DNA of 34,566 nucleotides from contig NZ_JXLE01000013.1 in the NCBI RefSeq assembly GCF_001886265.1, forward strand, positions 1 through 34,566, written 5' to 3'. Shown here one piece after another: positions 16,490-24,917 of this stretch (position 1 is the first letter of the stretch; each line of letters begins with the position of its first letter). Source of the DNA: Enterococcus thailandicus (lineage in GTDB: Bacteria > Bacillota > Bacilli > Lactobacillales > Enterococcaceae). Position numbers and translations under genes: made by a program. A model generated the notes under the pieces. It searched no databases and was not told the DNA's origin. It worked only from the letters and a program-made list of their open reading frames with translations.

Positions 16490-17677
16490 TTACCTCCTAG
16501 ATGTTTTGTCAGGTGTCTCGTTTTGGAAACGCATGGATAGAATTAAACCAATCCCAATCATATTTCCCAAAATAGATGAACCACCTTGACTAATAAATGG
16601 TAGGGGAATCCCCGTTAGTGGTAGTAAACCAATATTTGCGCCAATATTTTCAAAAACATGGAACAATAACATCATGATTAATCCACTAGCGATATACGCA
16701 TAAAATTCATTATTTGTGTCAAAACAAACGCGAATCATTCGATAAATCAAAATAAAATATAAAAAGATCACGAACGCGCCGCCAATAAACCCAAAATTCT
16801 CGCCAATCACTGTAAAAATCATATCTGATTCACGAACAGGTACATATACATCACTGGTATTGAACCCTTTACCTAATAATCCACCAGAACCAATTGCCAA
16901 TAAGCCTTGGGCAGGTTGATAACTCATACCAGAAGTATCGTGGAAAGGATCTAGCCACGAATCGATCCGAGCAAATTGATAAGACTTAAAACCAACTTTA
17001 TATAATAAATCTCTTCCGCCTTCTGTCGTAACTAAATAGATCAGCCCTGCCCCAACAACTAAAGCGATCACTACGACAGGAATGACAATTTTCCAAGAAA
17101 TCCCTGACATCAAGAAAATCCCACCAAAGATAGCCAAGAAAACTAGCATCGTTCCAAAATCATCTTGTGCCATAACTAAAGCTAAAACAGGTAACGTTAC
17201 AAGCAACATCTTAGCAATCAGCCACAAATCATTTTTCGTCGTTCGTTCTTTCAACTGACTGTTGTGCTTGGTCACGATTAACGCCATCATCAAAATGTAC
17301 GCAATTTTCATTAATTCCGCTGGCTGAAAAGTGAAGGAGCCAAAACTAAACCAGTTTTTTGACCCAGTTACCAATGCGAGCTGTTTGTCATAAAATTTGA
17401 GTAGCAATCCCATGACTACTAAACCCAGACCATATAAATAGGGTGTTAACTTCCAAATCCATTTGGAATTCAGGTGCATAATAACAATAATTGCTACAGC
17501 TCCAACCATGTACCACACGGTTTGCATCATTACACCTCGAAAGACAGATGGATTATTCGGATCGTGACTAAGTGCTACGTATAAAGAAAGTAATCCAATT
17601 AAACATAAAAGGAACACTGGTAAAATGACACCGTAGTCAATCCGATTATCGTTTGACGCTCTTTTTTTCTTTTCCAT
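16490..17677 (-). CDS. rodA: SEDS peptidoglycan polymerase RodA
   Basis: 395 aa with about ten membrane spans. SEDS family blocks: SKNWFSFGSFTFQPAELMKIAY, QDDFGTMLVFLAIFGG, SYQPAQGLLAIGSGGLLGKGF with the DVYVPVRESDMIFTVIGE stretch, and GIPLPFISQGGSSIL near the C-terminus. These, and location away from cell-division genes, favour RodA over FtsW. It polymerises lipid II into side-wall glycan with a class B PBP. In an oval coccus this supports peripheral growth. First gene of a three-gene unit with the YusI-like and gcvH genes. Confidence 0.88.
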   Translation of the reverse strand: MEKKKRASNDNRIDYGVILPVFLLCLIGLLSLYVALSHDPNNPSVFRGVMMQTVWYMVGAVAIIVIMHLNSKWIWKLTPYLYGLGLVVMGLLLKFYDKQLALVTGSKNWFSFGSFTFQPAELMKIAYILMMALIVTKHNSQLKERTTKNDLWLIAKMLLVTLPVLALVMAQDDFGTMLVFLAIFGGIFLMSGISWKIVIPVVVIALVVGAGLIYLVTTEGGRDLLYKVGFKSYQFARIDSWLDPFHDTSGMSYQPAQGLLAIGSGGLLGKGFNTSDVYVPVRESDMIFTVIGENFGFIGGAFVIFLYFILIYRMIRVCFDTNNEFYAYIASGLIMMLLFHVFENIGANIGLLPLTGIPLPFISQGGSSILGNMIGIGLILSMRFQNETPDKTSRR

Positions 17678-17712
17678 GTTTCATCCCTTTTCCTAAAACC
17701 ATACTGCTATTT

Positions 17713-17741
17713 ATTATAGCGGTCTGATTCTATAATTGAAA
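17713..17741 (-). promoter_or_regulatory. Predicted rodA promoter
   Basis: A perfect TATAAT (17718-17713, minus strand) with a weak TTTCAA (17741-17736) 17 bases upstream. It lies 36 bases before the rodA ATG. Confidence 0.5.
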
Positions 17742-17783
17742 GTCTCAGCAAATGAGATTTGGGAAAAAATTAACTTTCCATCA

Positions 17784-18311
17784 CTAAATTCCAAAAGCCG
17801 ATGAATATTGAATGACACCAGCAGTTTTCACTGGTTTTTCTCCAATAAATTTTATCAAAGAGTACGCGTCGGGCACATCGAAAGGCAAACGAATTTGGGC
17901 TTGACTTGCTGGGAAGTACCCAAATTTTTGATAATACGCAGGTTCACCTAAAATACTGATTGCCACATAGCCTAATCGTTTCGCTCGTATTTCGAGTTCT
18001 CGAAGAATTGCAGCACCCACTCCTTGACGCTGACAAGTTGAACTAACTGCTAATGGCGCAAGTACTAATGCTTGGTATGCTGAATCTTCAGATAAGATAT
18101 TGATTTTTGTCAGTAGTCCATAGCCAACTATTTGATTTTCTTTTTTCGCCACTACTTCTAACTCTGGAACATACGCCTCAGTTCCTCTTAATCGCTCAAT
18201 CAATTCATGCTCATCGCCATCTCGATGCTCTGCCGTTAAAAATGCCTCATAAACCATTCTCTTAGTCGCTGAATAATCCTCTGGTTTAATCGTTTCAATC
18301 AAAAATTTCAT
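17784..18311 (-). CDS. GNAT N-acetyltransferase
   Basis: 175 aa from ATG 18311 (MKFLIETIKPEDYS), with AAAGGTGAG upstream; a longer reading lies inside the LysR gene. The GNAT fold is shown by LAPLAVSSTCQRQGVGAAIL, the acetyl-CoA pyrophosphate loop (Q-x-x-G-V/I-G), and by ISILGEPAYYQKFGYFPA, the YhbS-type motif B. Substrate unknown. It overlaps the LysR gene by 17 bases, so they share a transcript. Confidence 0.85.
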   Translation of the reverse strand: MKFLIETIKPEDYSATKRMVYEAFLTAEHRDGDEHELIERLRGTEAYVPELEVVAKKENQIVGYGLLTKINILSEDSAYQALVLAPLAVSSTCQRQGVGAAILRELEIRAKRLGYVAISILGEPAYYQKFGYFPASQAQIRLPFDVPDAYSLIKFIGEKPVKTAGVIQYSSAFGI

Positions 18312-19170
18312 TGTTCTCACCTTTTCTCTGCTTGATTTCTTTTTCATGAAAGAATGTTTTTAGCTTCTGCTTCAGCCAATCGTAGACGTCTGGAATTAGG
18401 GAGTTTGTACTACTATGACCAGCTACAATAAAAATATCCCTCTTTTGTAAAAAATTACCTAGCGGTTGCCACTTCATATCCTCTGTAATCGATAATGATG
18501 ACACGATTGATTTTCCAACACCTTCACGAATCAGTTGTAATAACAGTTCATTATTGTTCACATAGATGATTTGTGGATGTAAATCAAACTCATTCAAGTA
18601 TAATTCATTAAAGAAACGTATACCAGAATCTTCTTCACGAATTAACCAATGCGCTGCTTCAGCATCACCAGCCAAAACCAATTGGTCTTCTAAGATGATT
18701 TCTTTACGAATATCATTTGTTGCTAACGGCTTCTCCAACAAACCAATGTCCGCGTGCCCAGCTTGAACAGCCAAAGCAACCTCGTTTGAATTCATCATGT
18801 TAATACTGAAATCAATTAACGGAAAAGTTTCAACTAAAGATTTCATTACTTTGGGTAACAAATAAATTGCGGTCGTATGAGAACAAGCAATGACACAATT
18901 TTCTTTAAAGTTATCTTTTTTGGCAGCTTGGGCAACCGAAGTAAATAATTCATTCATGACTGCTAAAAATTTAGGATATAAAAAATCAGCTTCTTTAGTT
19001 GCTGTAATTTTCTGCTTGCCATTTCTCAAAAACAATTGAATCTCTAACCGATCTTCTAACTTTTTGATTTGTGAAGATACTGTCGGCTGTGAGATGAACA
19101 ATCGCTCTGCCGCAATACTAAAATTCTGTGTTTCATAAACAACTAAAAATGTCTGAATCCATTCAAACAT
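18295..19170 (-). CDS. LysR-family regulator, probable partner of the YeiH-type transporter
   Basis: About 291 aa. N-terminal winged helix-turn-helix (FLVVYETQNFSIAAERLFISQPTVSSQIKKLE) is textbook LysR; the rest is the effector-binding domain. I favour ATG 19170 over an in-frame GTG nine bases upstream. Divergent from the YeiH-like gene 160 bases away, as LysR regulators and their targets usually are; E. coli yeiE/yeiH has the same pairing. Ligand not evident; sulfite or cysteine-related signals are suggested only by the family. Confidence 0.88.
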   Translation of the reverse strand: MFEWIQTFLVVYETQNFSIAAERLFISQPTVSSQIKKLEDRLEIQLFLRNGKQKITATKEADFLYPKFLAVMNELFTSVAQAAKKDNFKENCVIACSHTTAIYLLPKVMKSLVETFPLIDFSINMMNSNEVALAVQAGHADIGLLEKPLATNDIRKEIILEDQLVLAGDAEAAHWLIREEDSGIRFFNELYLNEFDLHPQIIYVNNNELLLQLIREGVGKSIVSSLSITEDMKWQPLGNFLQKRDIFIVAGHSSTNSLIPDVYDWLKQKLKTFFHEKEIKQRKGENNEIFD

Positions 19171-19330
19171 TACGTTCACTTCTTTCTATTTCTTTTTTAC
19201 TATTGTAACTTGTTAGCCTTAACATTACAAAACATAATCATAAATATAGTAATTATCAATTTTACAAATAGTTATTTTCTCTCTATAATACAGCTATCAG
19301 TTAAAATATTACTAGGAAGGATTCTGATTC

Positions 19331-20374
19331 ATGAATAATTTATCAATACACCAAAATAAAACAGCGATGGCTCGCTTCAAACAGATTGCACCTGGTCTAG
19401 GATTGTCAATCATTGTCGCAGCCATTAGTCGTGTTTTAGCTATTTTTTTACCTACATTAGGAGGGGCAACAATTGCTATCTTATTAGGGATTCTTTTAGG
19501 AAACACGTTGTTCAAACAGCCAGTATTAGCTACTGGGACAAAGTTTGCAGAAAGTTTCTTGCTTGAATGTTCTGTTTTCTTATTAGGCGCAACAGTAACT
19601 GTTCAAACGATTGCGCAAATTGGCGTCAAAGGAATCTTTTTTATTCTTTTACAAATGACAGGGACAATCTTGGCAGCATACTTTATCGGGAAAAAATTAT
19701 TATTTTCTGATACTGCTTCATTGATGATGGCAGGTGGTAACGCAGTCTGTGGTTCGTCTGCCATCGCAGCGATTGGGCCAAGCATTCGCGCTGACGAAGA
19801 AGAAAAAGGACAAATCATTACGTTAGTTAACTTATTAGGAACCGTAATGATGTTGACTTTACCATTTTTAGGTCTTCAGCTTTTCGGTGCTAATCTCATC
19901 GAAAAAAGTGCACTTTTAGGTGGAACACTTCAATCTGTCGGTCAAGTTGTTGCCGGAGCTAGCTTTTTAGATGCTTCTGTTGTTCAATTTTCAATGCTCT
20001 TCAAAATCTTACGTATTGTATTACTCGTAGTTGTAGTATATATTTTTGAAAAAGTAATGGTTCGTAAACACCCCGAAAACTTTGTTCAAAATCTTCAAGA
20101 TGTGAATAAAAGAAAATTACCACTACCATGGTATGTCTTAGGGTTTCTAGCATTTTGCCTAGTCAATAGCGTGTTCACGCTACCGACTGTGATTGATCAC
20201 ACTGCACATTTTATCAGCACTTGGTTTGAAATCACTGCGCTAGCTGCCATTGGTCTTCGTTTAGACTTTGTCAAATTTATGAAAGAAGGTCCACGATTTT
20301 TATCTTATGGTCTTGCCGTAGGTCTTTGTCAAACGATTTTAGCGGTAGGTTTGATTTGGCTCATTCGCCTATAA
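19331..20374 (+). CDS. YeiH/UPF0324 family membrane transporter (putative sulfate exporter family)
   Basis: 347 aa, about ten membrane spans. Characteristic blocks: [53 protein letters not shown] and [26 protein letters not shown] at 19312 sets the ATG. Family annotation is putative sulfate exporter; substrates are not firmly established. Controlled in all likelihood by the divergent LysR gene. Monocistronic, closed by a terminator at 20402. Confidence 0.88.
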   Translation: MNNLSIHQNKTAMARFKQIAPGLGLSIIVAAISRVLAIFLPTLGGATIAILLGILLGNTLFKQPVLATGTKFAESFLLECSVFLLGATVTVQTIAQIGVKGIFFILLQMTGTILAAYFIGKKLLFSDTASLMMAGGNAVCGSSAIAAIGPSIRADEEEKGQIITLVNLLGTVMMLTLPFLGLQLFGANLIEKSALLGGTLQSVGQVVAGASFLDASVVQFSMLFKILRIVLLVVVVYIFEKVMVRKHPENFVQNLQDVNKRKLPLPWYVLGFLAFCLVNSVFTLPTVIDHTAHFISTWFEITALAAIGLRLDFVKFMKEGPRFLSYGLAVGLCQTILAVGLIWLIRL

Positions 20375-20401
20375 AAATCCTCGCTTACAATAAAACAGGA
20401 G

Positions 20402-20438
20402 AAAAAGTATGTCAGAATCTTTCTGACATACTTTTTTT
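20402..20438. terminator. Rho-independent terminator after the YeiH-like gene
   Basis: AAAAAGTATGTCAGAA (20402-20417) pairs perfectly with TTCTGACATACTTTTT (20421-20436) around a 3-base loop; serves both convergent genes. Confidence 0.9.
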
Positions 20439-20464
20439 GTGCCTCTAACTTTTTCTATTCATCT

Positions 20465-20929
20465 TTATTCTGAAAGAATTTTTTCTAATAAAAGCAATTT
20501 ACGTTTCTTGGCTAACCCTTCTTCTCCATTGCCCATGTAGCCCGTTAACTGACCATTATGGCCGATTACTCGATGGCAAGGGACAATAATTGGCAGAGGA
20601 TTTACTCGATTCGCTTGCCCAATTGCGCGCACTGCTTTCGGGTTGTCAATTGCCTGAGCAACTTCTTTGTAACTACGAGTTTCGCCATAAGGAATATTGA
20701 TTAATGCTTGCCAAACATCTTGCTGAAATGCCGTACCTGTTTTAATCGATAATGGAACTGTAAACGCTTCTCGCTTTTCAGCAAAATATTCTGTAAATTG
20801 TTCTTTGGTCAAGTTCAAAATTTCCTGATTAGCATTTTCGCTCTCTTCAATCAAAGTAAAGCTAACTTTTGTTACTCCTTTTTCGTCTGCGTCAAACCAA
20901 AGATCCCCAGCAATTGTGTTCATCTTCAT
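20465..20929 (-). CDS. ogt: Methylated-DNA-protein-cysteine methyltransferase
   Basis: 154 aa. The suicide active site is Cys118 in IVPCHRVIG, preceded by the DNA-binding helix motif KAVRAIGQANRVNPLPI with its arginine finger. It takes alkyl groups from O6-alkylguanine. Convergent with the YeiH-like gene. Translation could start at either of two Met codons two residues apart. No Ada domain is present. Confidence 0.92.
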   Translation of the reverse strand: MKMNTIAGDLWFDADEKGVTKVSFTLIEESENANQEILNLTKEQFTEYFAEKREAFTVPLSIKTGTAFQQDVWQALINIPYGETRSYKEVAQAIDNPKAVRAIGQANRVNPLPIIVPCHRVIGHNGQLTGYMGNGEEGLAKKRKLLLLEKILSE

Positions 20930-21215
20930 GATTTTCTTTGTGCCTACTCAACAGATGTGTGGTAGACTTTCCTCCTTAGAATTGTATGTAAAAAATAATC
21001 TTTAAAACTATTTCAAAAGTTTGCTTCATCATCTACTATCTCAGGTAAAATTGCAACTGGAAGGAGCTTTCTTCCTGTTTTTTAGCAATTTCTTTAAAGA
21101 AAAATTTTTTTAATTTTGAATGAAATGCTACACTAGACATATCACTAAAAAGCATAATACTCAACTTATCAACTAACCAAGTACTAGTTGTTGAGCAACA
21201 GAAAGGAACAAACGA
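20930..21215. other. Divergent intergenic region, ogt and glycosyltransferase
   Basis: 286 bases. It holds the promoters of the two divergent genes and a GAAAGGA ribosome site at about 21202. No convincing gene, terminator or -35/-10 pair could be assigned. Confidence 0.4.
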
Positions 21216-22160
21216 ATGAAAGTCTCTATCGTCGTACCCTGCTTTAATGAAGAAGCAGCAATTCCACTCTTTTTCCAAGAAGTTGAAAAATATCGTGGAA
21301 CTTATACTTTTGAATACTTGTTTATTGATGACGGGTCCAAAGATCAGACCTTACCTGTCATCAAAGAATTAGCTAATGCCTATGATTCCGTGCGGTTCGT
21401 CTCATTTTCCAGAAATTTTGGAAAAGAAGCTGCATTATATGCTGGCTTGCAAGCTGCAACAGGTGATTTAGTCACCGTCATGGATGTTGATTTGCAAGAC
21501 CCGCCTGAATTGTTACCAAAAATGATTGAGCGTATCTTGACCTCTGATGTTGATTGCATCGGAACAAGACGATCTACTCGGGAAGGCGAACCAGTAATCC
21601 GTAGTTTTTTTGCCAAAAAATTCTATCAATTGATTAACCGAATCAGTGATACTGAAATGGTGGATGGCGCCCGCGATTTTCGTTTGATGACGCGTCAAAT
21701 GGTCAATGCTGTTTTAGAATTAACAGAATACAATCGTTTTTCTAAAGGTTTATTCAGCTGGGTTGGTTTTAAAACAGAATATATTTCTTATGAAAATCGT
21801 GAACGTGTAGCTGGAGAAACTTCATGGTCTTTTTGGAAGCTGTTAAGTTATTCGATTGATGGCATCATCAACTTTTCTGATGCACCGCTTACCTTAGCTG
21901 CATTAATTGGCGCACTTTCTTGTATCGGTTCAGGGATTGCAATTTTATTTATCATTGTTCGCGCTCTTTTATTCGGCGATCCCACATCTGGTTGGCCTTC
22001 TATGGTTTCAATTACCTTATTCATCGGTGGAATCCAGTTGTTGTGCCTTGGTATTATTGGCAAATATATTGGGAAAATTTTCCATGAAACCAAGCGTCGT
22101 CCTATTTATATCATTCGTGAAACAGAGAAAATGAAACCTCATCAAATTGATTCTCACTAA
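21216..22160 (+). CDS. GT2 bactoprenol-type glycosyltransferase (GtrB/CsbB-like)
   Basis: 314 aa. N-terminal GT-A domain: VVPCFNEEAAIP, YLFIDDGSKDQTL (nucleotide-sugar Asp pair) and VMDVDLQDPPELLPKM (DxD region), then FSKGLFSWVGF. Two C-terminal membrane helices (about 225-250 and 262-288) and a basic tail place it in the membrane. GtrB-type enzymes load a sugar onto undecaprenyl phosphate for wall-polymer decoration. The flippase partner GtrA is not adjacent. The acceptor and sugar cannot be told. Confidence 0.88.
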   Translation: MKVSIVVPCFNEEAAIPLFFQEVEKYRGTYTFEYLFIDDGSKDQTLPVIKELANAYDSVRFVSFSRNFGKEAALYAGLQAATGDLVTVMDVDLQDPPELLPKMIERILTSDVDCIGTRRSTREGEPVIRSFFAKKFYQLINRISDTEMVDGARDFRLMTRQMVNAVLELTEYNRFSKGLFSWVGFKTEYISYENRERVAGETSWSFWKLLSYSIDGIINFSDAPLTLAALIGALSCIGSGIAILFIIVRALLFGDPTSGWPSMVSITLFIGGIQLLCLGIIGKYIGKIFHETKRRPIYIIRETEKMKPHQIDSH

Positions 22161-22192
22161 AACATACGTCAATCAATACAAATTTTTTTAAC

Positions 22193-22228
22193 GAGGCTGG
22201 GATAAAAATAAATCCTAGTCTCTTTTTT
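22193..22228 (+). terminator. Terminator, miniature of the module A repeat
   Basis: GAGGCTGGGAT (22193-22203) pairs with ATCCTAGTCTC (22212-22222) with two wobbles, then TTTTTT. The arms are the same outer arms as in the module A copies at 12.4 and 34.1 kb with the inside missing. Confidence 0.78.
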
Positions 22229-22251
22229 ATTTTATAAAAAGACATAGAAAA

Positions 22252-22281
22252 AACCATCTCACTGGTACGAGATGGTTCATG
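22252..22281 (-). terminator. Terminator of the DUF2187-like gene
   Basis: AACCATCTC (22252-22260) pairs with GAGATGGTT (22269-22277); read on the minus strand the stem is followed by TTTTTT. Confidence 0.75.
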
Positions 22282-22282
22282 A

Positions 22283-22519
22283 CTAAATTTTTTGTAATTG
22301 TTTGTAATTAATAATAACTACGCCTTTGCTTTGGGTCATCAGGTTGGCATTTTCAGCAGTTTCATCAATTTCAACCACTGCAGAATTCTTAAGCTGCTTT
22401 GAAATCGTGCCAGTTTGTGGTTTTCCATGTACTGTAAAAGTGACGTGAGTGTCAATTGTAAATTTTTCACCCAATTCTGACGGGACGACATGTGTATCAA
22501 ATTTTCCAAAAGTTGCCAT
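22283..22519 (-). CDS. DUF2187-like small protein
   Basis: 78 aa from ATG 22519 (MATFGKFDTHVV); an upstream in-frame reading is unlikely because the -10 sequence lies within it, and a nearby ATG is out of frame. The body FTIDTHVTFTVHGKPQTGTI then KQLKNSAVVEID and the ending VVIINYKQLQKI match the short KOW-like DUF2187 pattern (hydrophobic beta strands with a final NYK-x-L/I). Function unknown. Stands alone between two terminators, divergent from tRNA-Thr. Confidence 0.75.
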   Translation of the reverse strand: MATFGKFDTHVVPSELGEKFTIDTHVTFTVHGKPQTGTISKQLKNSAVVEIDETAENANLMTQSKGVVIINYKQLQKI

Positions 22520-22544
22520 TTCATAAAACCTGCCTTTCATTACA

Positions 22545-22553
22545 ATTATAGCA
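22545..22553 (-). promoter_or_regulatory. Extended -10 promoter of the DUF2187-like gene
   Basis: Minus strand TGCTATAAT (22553-22545): a perfect TATAAT with an upstream TG, so a weak -35 would be tolerated. Confidence 0.6.
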
Positions 22554-22600
22554 CATTTTATGAAAAAAATCATGAAATTGATAAAATCTACGAATATCTC

Positions 22601-22629
22601 TTTACATTCATTAAGATTGGGTTTATAAT
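22601..22629 (+). promoter_or_regulatory. tRNA-Thr promoter
   Basis: TTTACA (22601-22606), 17-base spacer, TATAAT (22624-22629), 13 bases before the tRNA. Strong sigma-A promoter. Confidence 0.8.
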
Positions 22630-22642
22630 TTCTTTGGCATTT

Positions 22643-22715
22643 GCCAGCTTAGCTCAGTCGGTAGAGCAACGCACTCGTAACGCGTAGGTCACAGGTTCGA
22701 TTCCTGCAGCTGGCA
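22643..22715 (+). tRNA. tRNA-Thr (anticodon CGT)
   Basis: 73 bases with a perfect 7-base acceptor stem (GCCAGCT/AGCTGGC), D arm GCTC/GAGC, T arm with GGTTCGATTCC, and the anticodon loop CTCGTAA. The 3' CCA is not encoded. The last anticodon stem pair reads A-C, a mismatch noted separately. Single gene with its own promoter. Confidence 0.93.
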
Positions 22716-22721
22716 TAAAAA

Positions 22722-22833
22722 GGTTGTGAAAGAAGTGACCTGCTCCAACAAATAAGAATAAATTTTCGGAAATTGCTTCCCAAATTTTTGTAAAATTTAG
22801 GCTTATTTGGAAGGAGTTACTTCTTGAACACCG
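22722..22833 (-). repeat. Dispersed hairpin repeat, module B (inverted copy)
   Basis: This is the reverse complement of the element at 27998-28107 and 34415-34525, with few differences. Outer arms GTTGTGAAAGAAG and CTTCTTGAACACC. No coding sequence is convincing. A C-type tail (GTTGTGGCACAAAG) follows. Lies between the tRNA and a terminator at 22881. Confidence 0.75.
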
Positions 22834-22880
22834 TGAATGAAGTTGTGGCACAAAGTACTTGGCTGCAACTAAACAAATGC

Positions 22881-22918
22881 AAGAGTCTTGGGCATTCACT
22901 TGTCTTAGGCTCTTTTTT
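22881..22918 (+). terminator. Imperfect terminator downstream of tRNA-Thr
   Basis: AAGAGTCTTGGGC (22881-22893) can pair, with wobbles, with GTCTTAGGCTCTT (22902-22914), followed by a T run. Confidence 0.6.
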
Positions 22919-22980
22919 ATAGCAAAAATTACTTATTTATTTTATATTGAAAAATACCTCACAGCAAAAGGAAGTTTACT

Positions 22981-23265
22981 ATGATGAAAAGTTATCAGTT
23001 TGAATCAAAAATTTATTGTTCTGAAGCTGGCAAAGGTGGGGCCTACGTTATCTTTCCTTACGACCTCCGAAAAGAATTTCATCAAGGGCGTATAAAAGTC
23101 CATGCTACTTTTGATGGTGAAGATTATCAAGGAAGTATTGTAAACATGGGAGTGAAGAATGAAGACGGCAGCATTTGCTATATTCTCGGTATAAAAAAAG
23201 AAATTCGAAAGAAAATCAAAAAGGAGATTGGTGATACTGTACTCGTTACCGTTCACCCCATTTAA
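22981..23265 (+). CDS. DUF1905 family protein
   Basis: 94 aa. The run of YQFESKIYCSEAGKGGAYVI, FPYDLRKEFHQGRIKVHATF and LGIKKEIRKKIKKEIGDTV matches the DUF1905 pattern (GKGG, FP-x-D-x-R-x-EF, GR-x-KV, GDTV). A small beta-barrel family of unknown biochemical role, often fused to YdeI-type domains; here it stands alone. AAGGAAG precedes the ATG. Confidence 0.8.
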   Translation: MMKSYQFESKIYCSEAGKGGAYVIFPYDLRKEFHQGRIKVHATFDGEDYQGSIVNMGVKNEDGSICYILGIKKEIRKKIKKEIGDTVLVTVHPI

Positions 23266-23296
23266 ATCGTTAACAATAACCTATCGCATAAAAAAA

Positions 23297-23327
23297 TGGA
23301 CTCTCTTGACAGTGAGAGCCCAGTTTT
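23297..23327. terminator. Terminator between DUF1905 gene and surface protein genes
   Basis: TGGACTCTC (23297-23305) and GAGAGCCCA (23314-23322) pair with one G-U on the minus strand, followed there by TTTTTT; the plus strand also has GTTTTT. Confidence 0.75.
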
Positions 23328-23354
23328 TATTTAGTACTTTTTCTCAACGTTTTT

Positions 23355-24845
23355 TTATTTAACGTTAACAGTTATATTTAGGCTGACCTTATCATTATAT
23401 TCTTGATGAACTTCAATAATAGTGCCCGTTAGCTGTGCAGGAATGTCCATTACCCATTGTTTATCTTCGTCAACAGTTGTCCTTCCAATTTCAACATTGT
23501 TTACTTCTGCAATAACTGTTGCTCCTTTGAAACCTGTTCCTTGTAACTCGTCATCAACAGATGTTACTTCGCTTTGAATAGTAGGTGGCAATAAAAGCCA
23601 CGGTGTATCATCATTAACGAATGAACCGCCAATTATTTTTCCTACTTGATTCGCCATAAAATCAGCCGAAAAATCTTCGTTTGAAGAGGAAATCATTTCC
23701 TGAACAGCAGTACTGCCAATTCCAGTAAGTGAAAATTCTGCTTCAACTGGTTCAGCATAAATTTGATCTGGTGTTTGAAGAAGCGCCCGACCACGCACCC
23801 AAGTTTTTACCCCTTCCTTAGAATTCAGTTGGATAGTTGCTTTTCCACCAATATTGCTCCCAAAAATAGTTCCTAATTTTTGACTATTATTATTTACAAT
23901 TTTAAAGTTGGCTCCTTCTTCAAAAATAATTTTTCCATTACTCATAATTGTTCCCTGTGCTTTTGTACCAACCGCTTCAAAAGTAGCGCCATCTTTTACT
24001 GTAATATCGGTGTTCTTTCCAACAATTCCTGTACTGCCACTTATTTTTGAGGTACTTCCAGATGCAAAATATGCAGAACTATTATTATCAACACTAATGG
24101 CAGAACCACCAAATCCATGAACTTCTAACGCTCCTTCATTAGTCAATGTCAGATTTGAATTGTTGTGTATTCCGTGAAGTGTACCTTGAACGTTTAAAGA
24201 AGCATTTTCCCCAATCGTAACATTTGGATTCGTACCGATCATATCAATTCCATTTGTTGCGGGATTAGGATAGCCCACTCTTGCACGCATATCTGCAATT
24301 GCATTCGGTAAAATTGTTAGTTTATTTCCTTGAAATGCCTCTTCTAAATTGGAAACACATTTAAAGTTTCCTGCAACTTGTAATTCACCAGAAGGCAAGT
24401 AAGTAAATTGATGCCCATTTTCAAAATCAACATTCTCAACATTCAATACAACGTTAGGTTGATCGCTCCAAAATACCCCATAGTTATCGGTATTTTCAAT
24501 TTTTATATCTTTTAATGCTATCTGGGCATCTTCAACAGTGACCTTTATTTGAAATAGATTGGCATTGATTTTATGGTTATTGCCATAAATCGTTTTATTT
24601 TTAGCATTAGCTAAAATCGTTGCTTTTAAGTCCAGATCATTTTGCAAACTAATTTCTGTAATCGAACTGTCAATCAGAGCAGCCTTTAACTGTTCAGGAG
24701 TAGACACTTCTGCTAATCCTTTATACACTTCAATTTCATTTTGTCTCTCAGCATTCGAAATTGTTTGTGCTAAGCCAACACTTCCGTTCATCATCACTGC
24801 GCAAGTGAATAATGTCACGGAAAAATAAATTGCTTTTTTTATCAT
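23355..24845 (-). CDS. Secreted pectate-lyase-like adhesin-type protein with Ig-like domain (shorter paralogue)
   Basis: 496 aa from ATG 24845 with GGAGGAAAG upstream; a TTG further up is not favoured. Signal peptide 1-27 (MIKKAIYFSVTLFTCAVMMN...). Residues about 40-400 form short beta repeats rich in Asn, Gly and Thr with pectate-lyase-like turns (TIYGNNHKINANLF, LHGIHNNSNLTLTNEGALEV, IFEEGANFKIVNNN). The end (about 415-496) is an Ig-like module (GFKGATVIAEVNNVEIGRTTVDEDKQWVMDI). It has no LPxTG motif or membrane tail, so it is presumably secreted or held by non-covalent binding. Paralogous to the next gene, which it follows closely; probably one operon. Likely a surface or adhesion protein, not an enzyme. 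Confidence 0.75.
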   Translation of the reverse strand: MIKKAIYFSVTLFTCAVMMNGSVGLAQTISNAERQNEIEVYKGLAEVSTPEQLKAALIDSSITEISLQNDLDLKATILANAKNKTIYGNNHKINANLFQIKVTVEDAQIALKDIKIENTDNYGVFWSDQPNVVLNVENVDFENGHQFTYLPSGELQVAGNFKCVSNLEEAFQGNKLTILPNAIADMRARVGYPNPATNGIDMIGTNPNVTIGENASLNVQGTLHGIHNNSNLTLTNEGALEVHGFGGSAISVDNNSSAYFASGSTSKISGSTGIVGKNTDITVKDGATFEAVGTKAQGTIMSNGKIIFEEGANFKIVNNNSQKLGTIFGSNIGGKATIQLNSKEGVKTWVRGRALLQTPDQIYAEPVEAEFSLTGIGSTAVQEMISSSNEDFSADFMANQVGKIIGGSFVNDDTPWLLLPPTIQSEVTSVDDELQGTGFKGATVIAEVNNVEIGRTTVDEDKQWVMDIPAQLTGTIIEVHQEYNDKVSLNITVNVK

Positions 24846-24917
24846 TATTCTTTCCTCCAAGAAATAGTTGATTTGCTAAGTATTTTGTTAACTCTGCAAG
24901 TTATTGTACGTTATCAT

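Noticed and set aside
21036-21278. 80-codon minus-strand reading before the glycosyltransferase
   Set aside because: It overlaps the start and promoter of a well-supported gene and has no family pattern.
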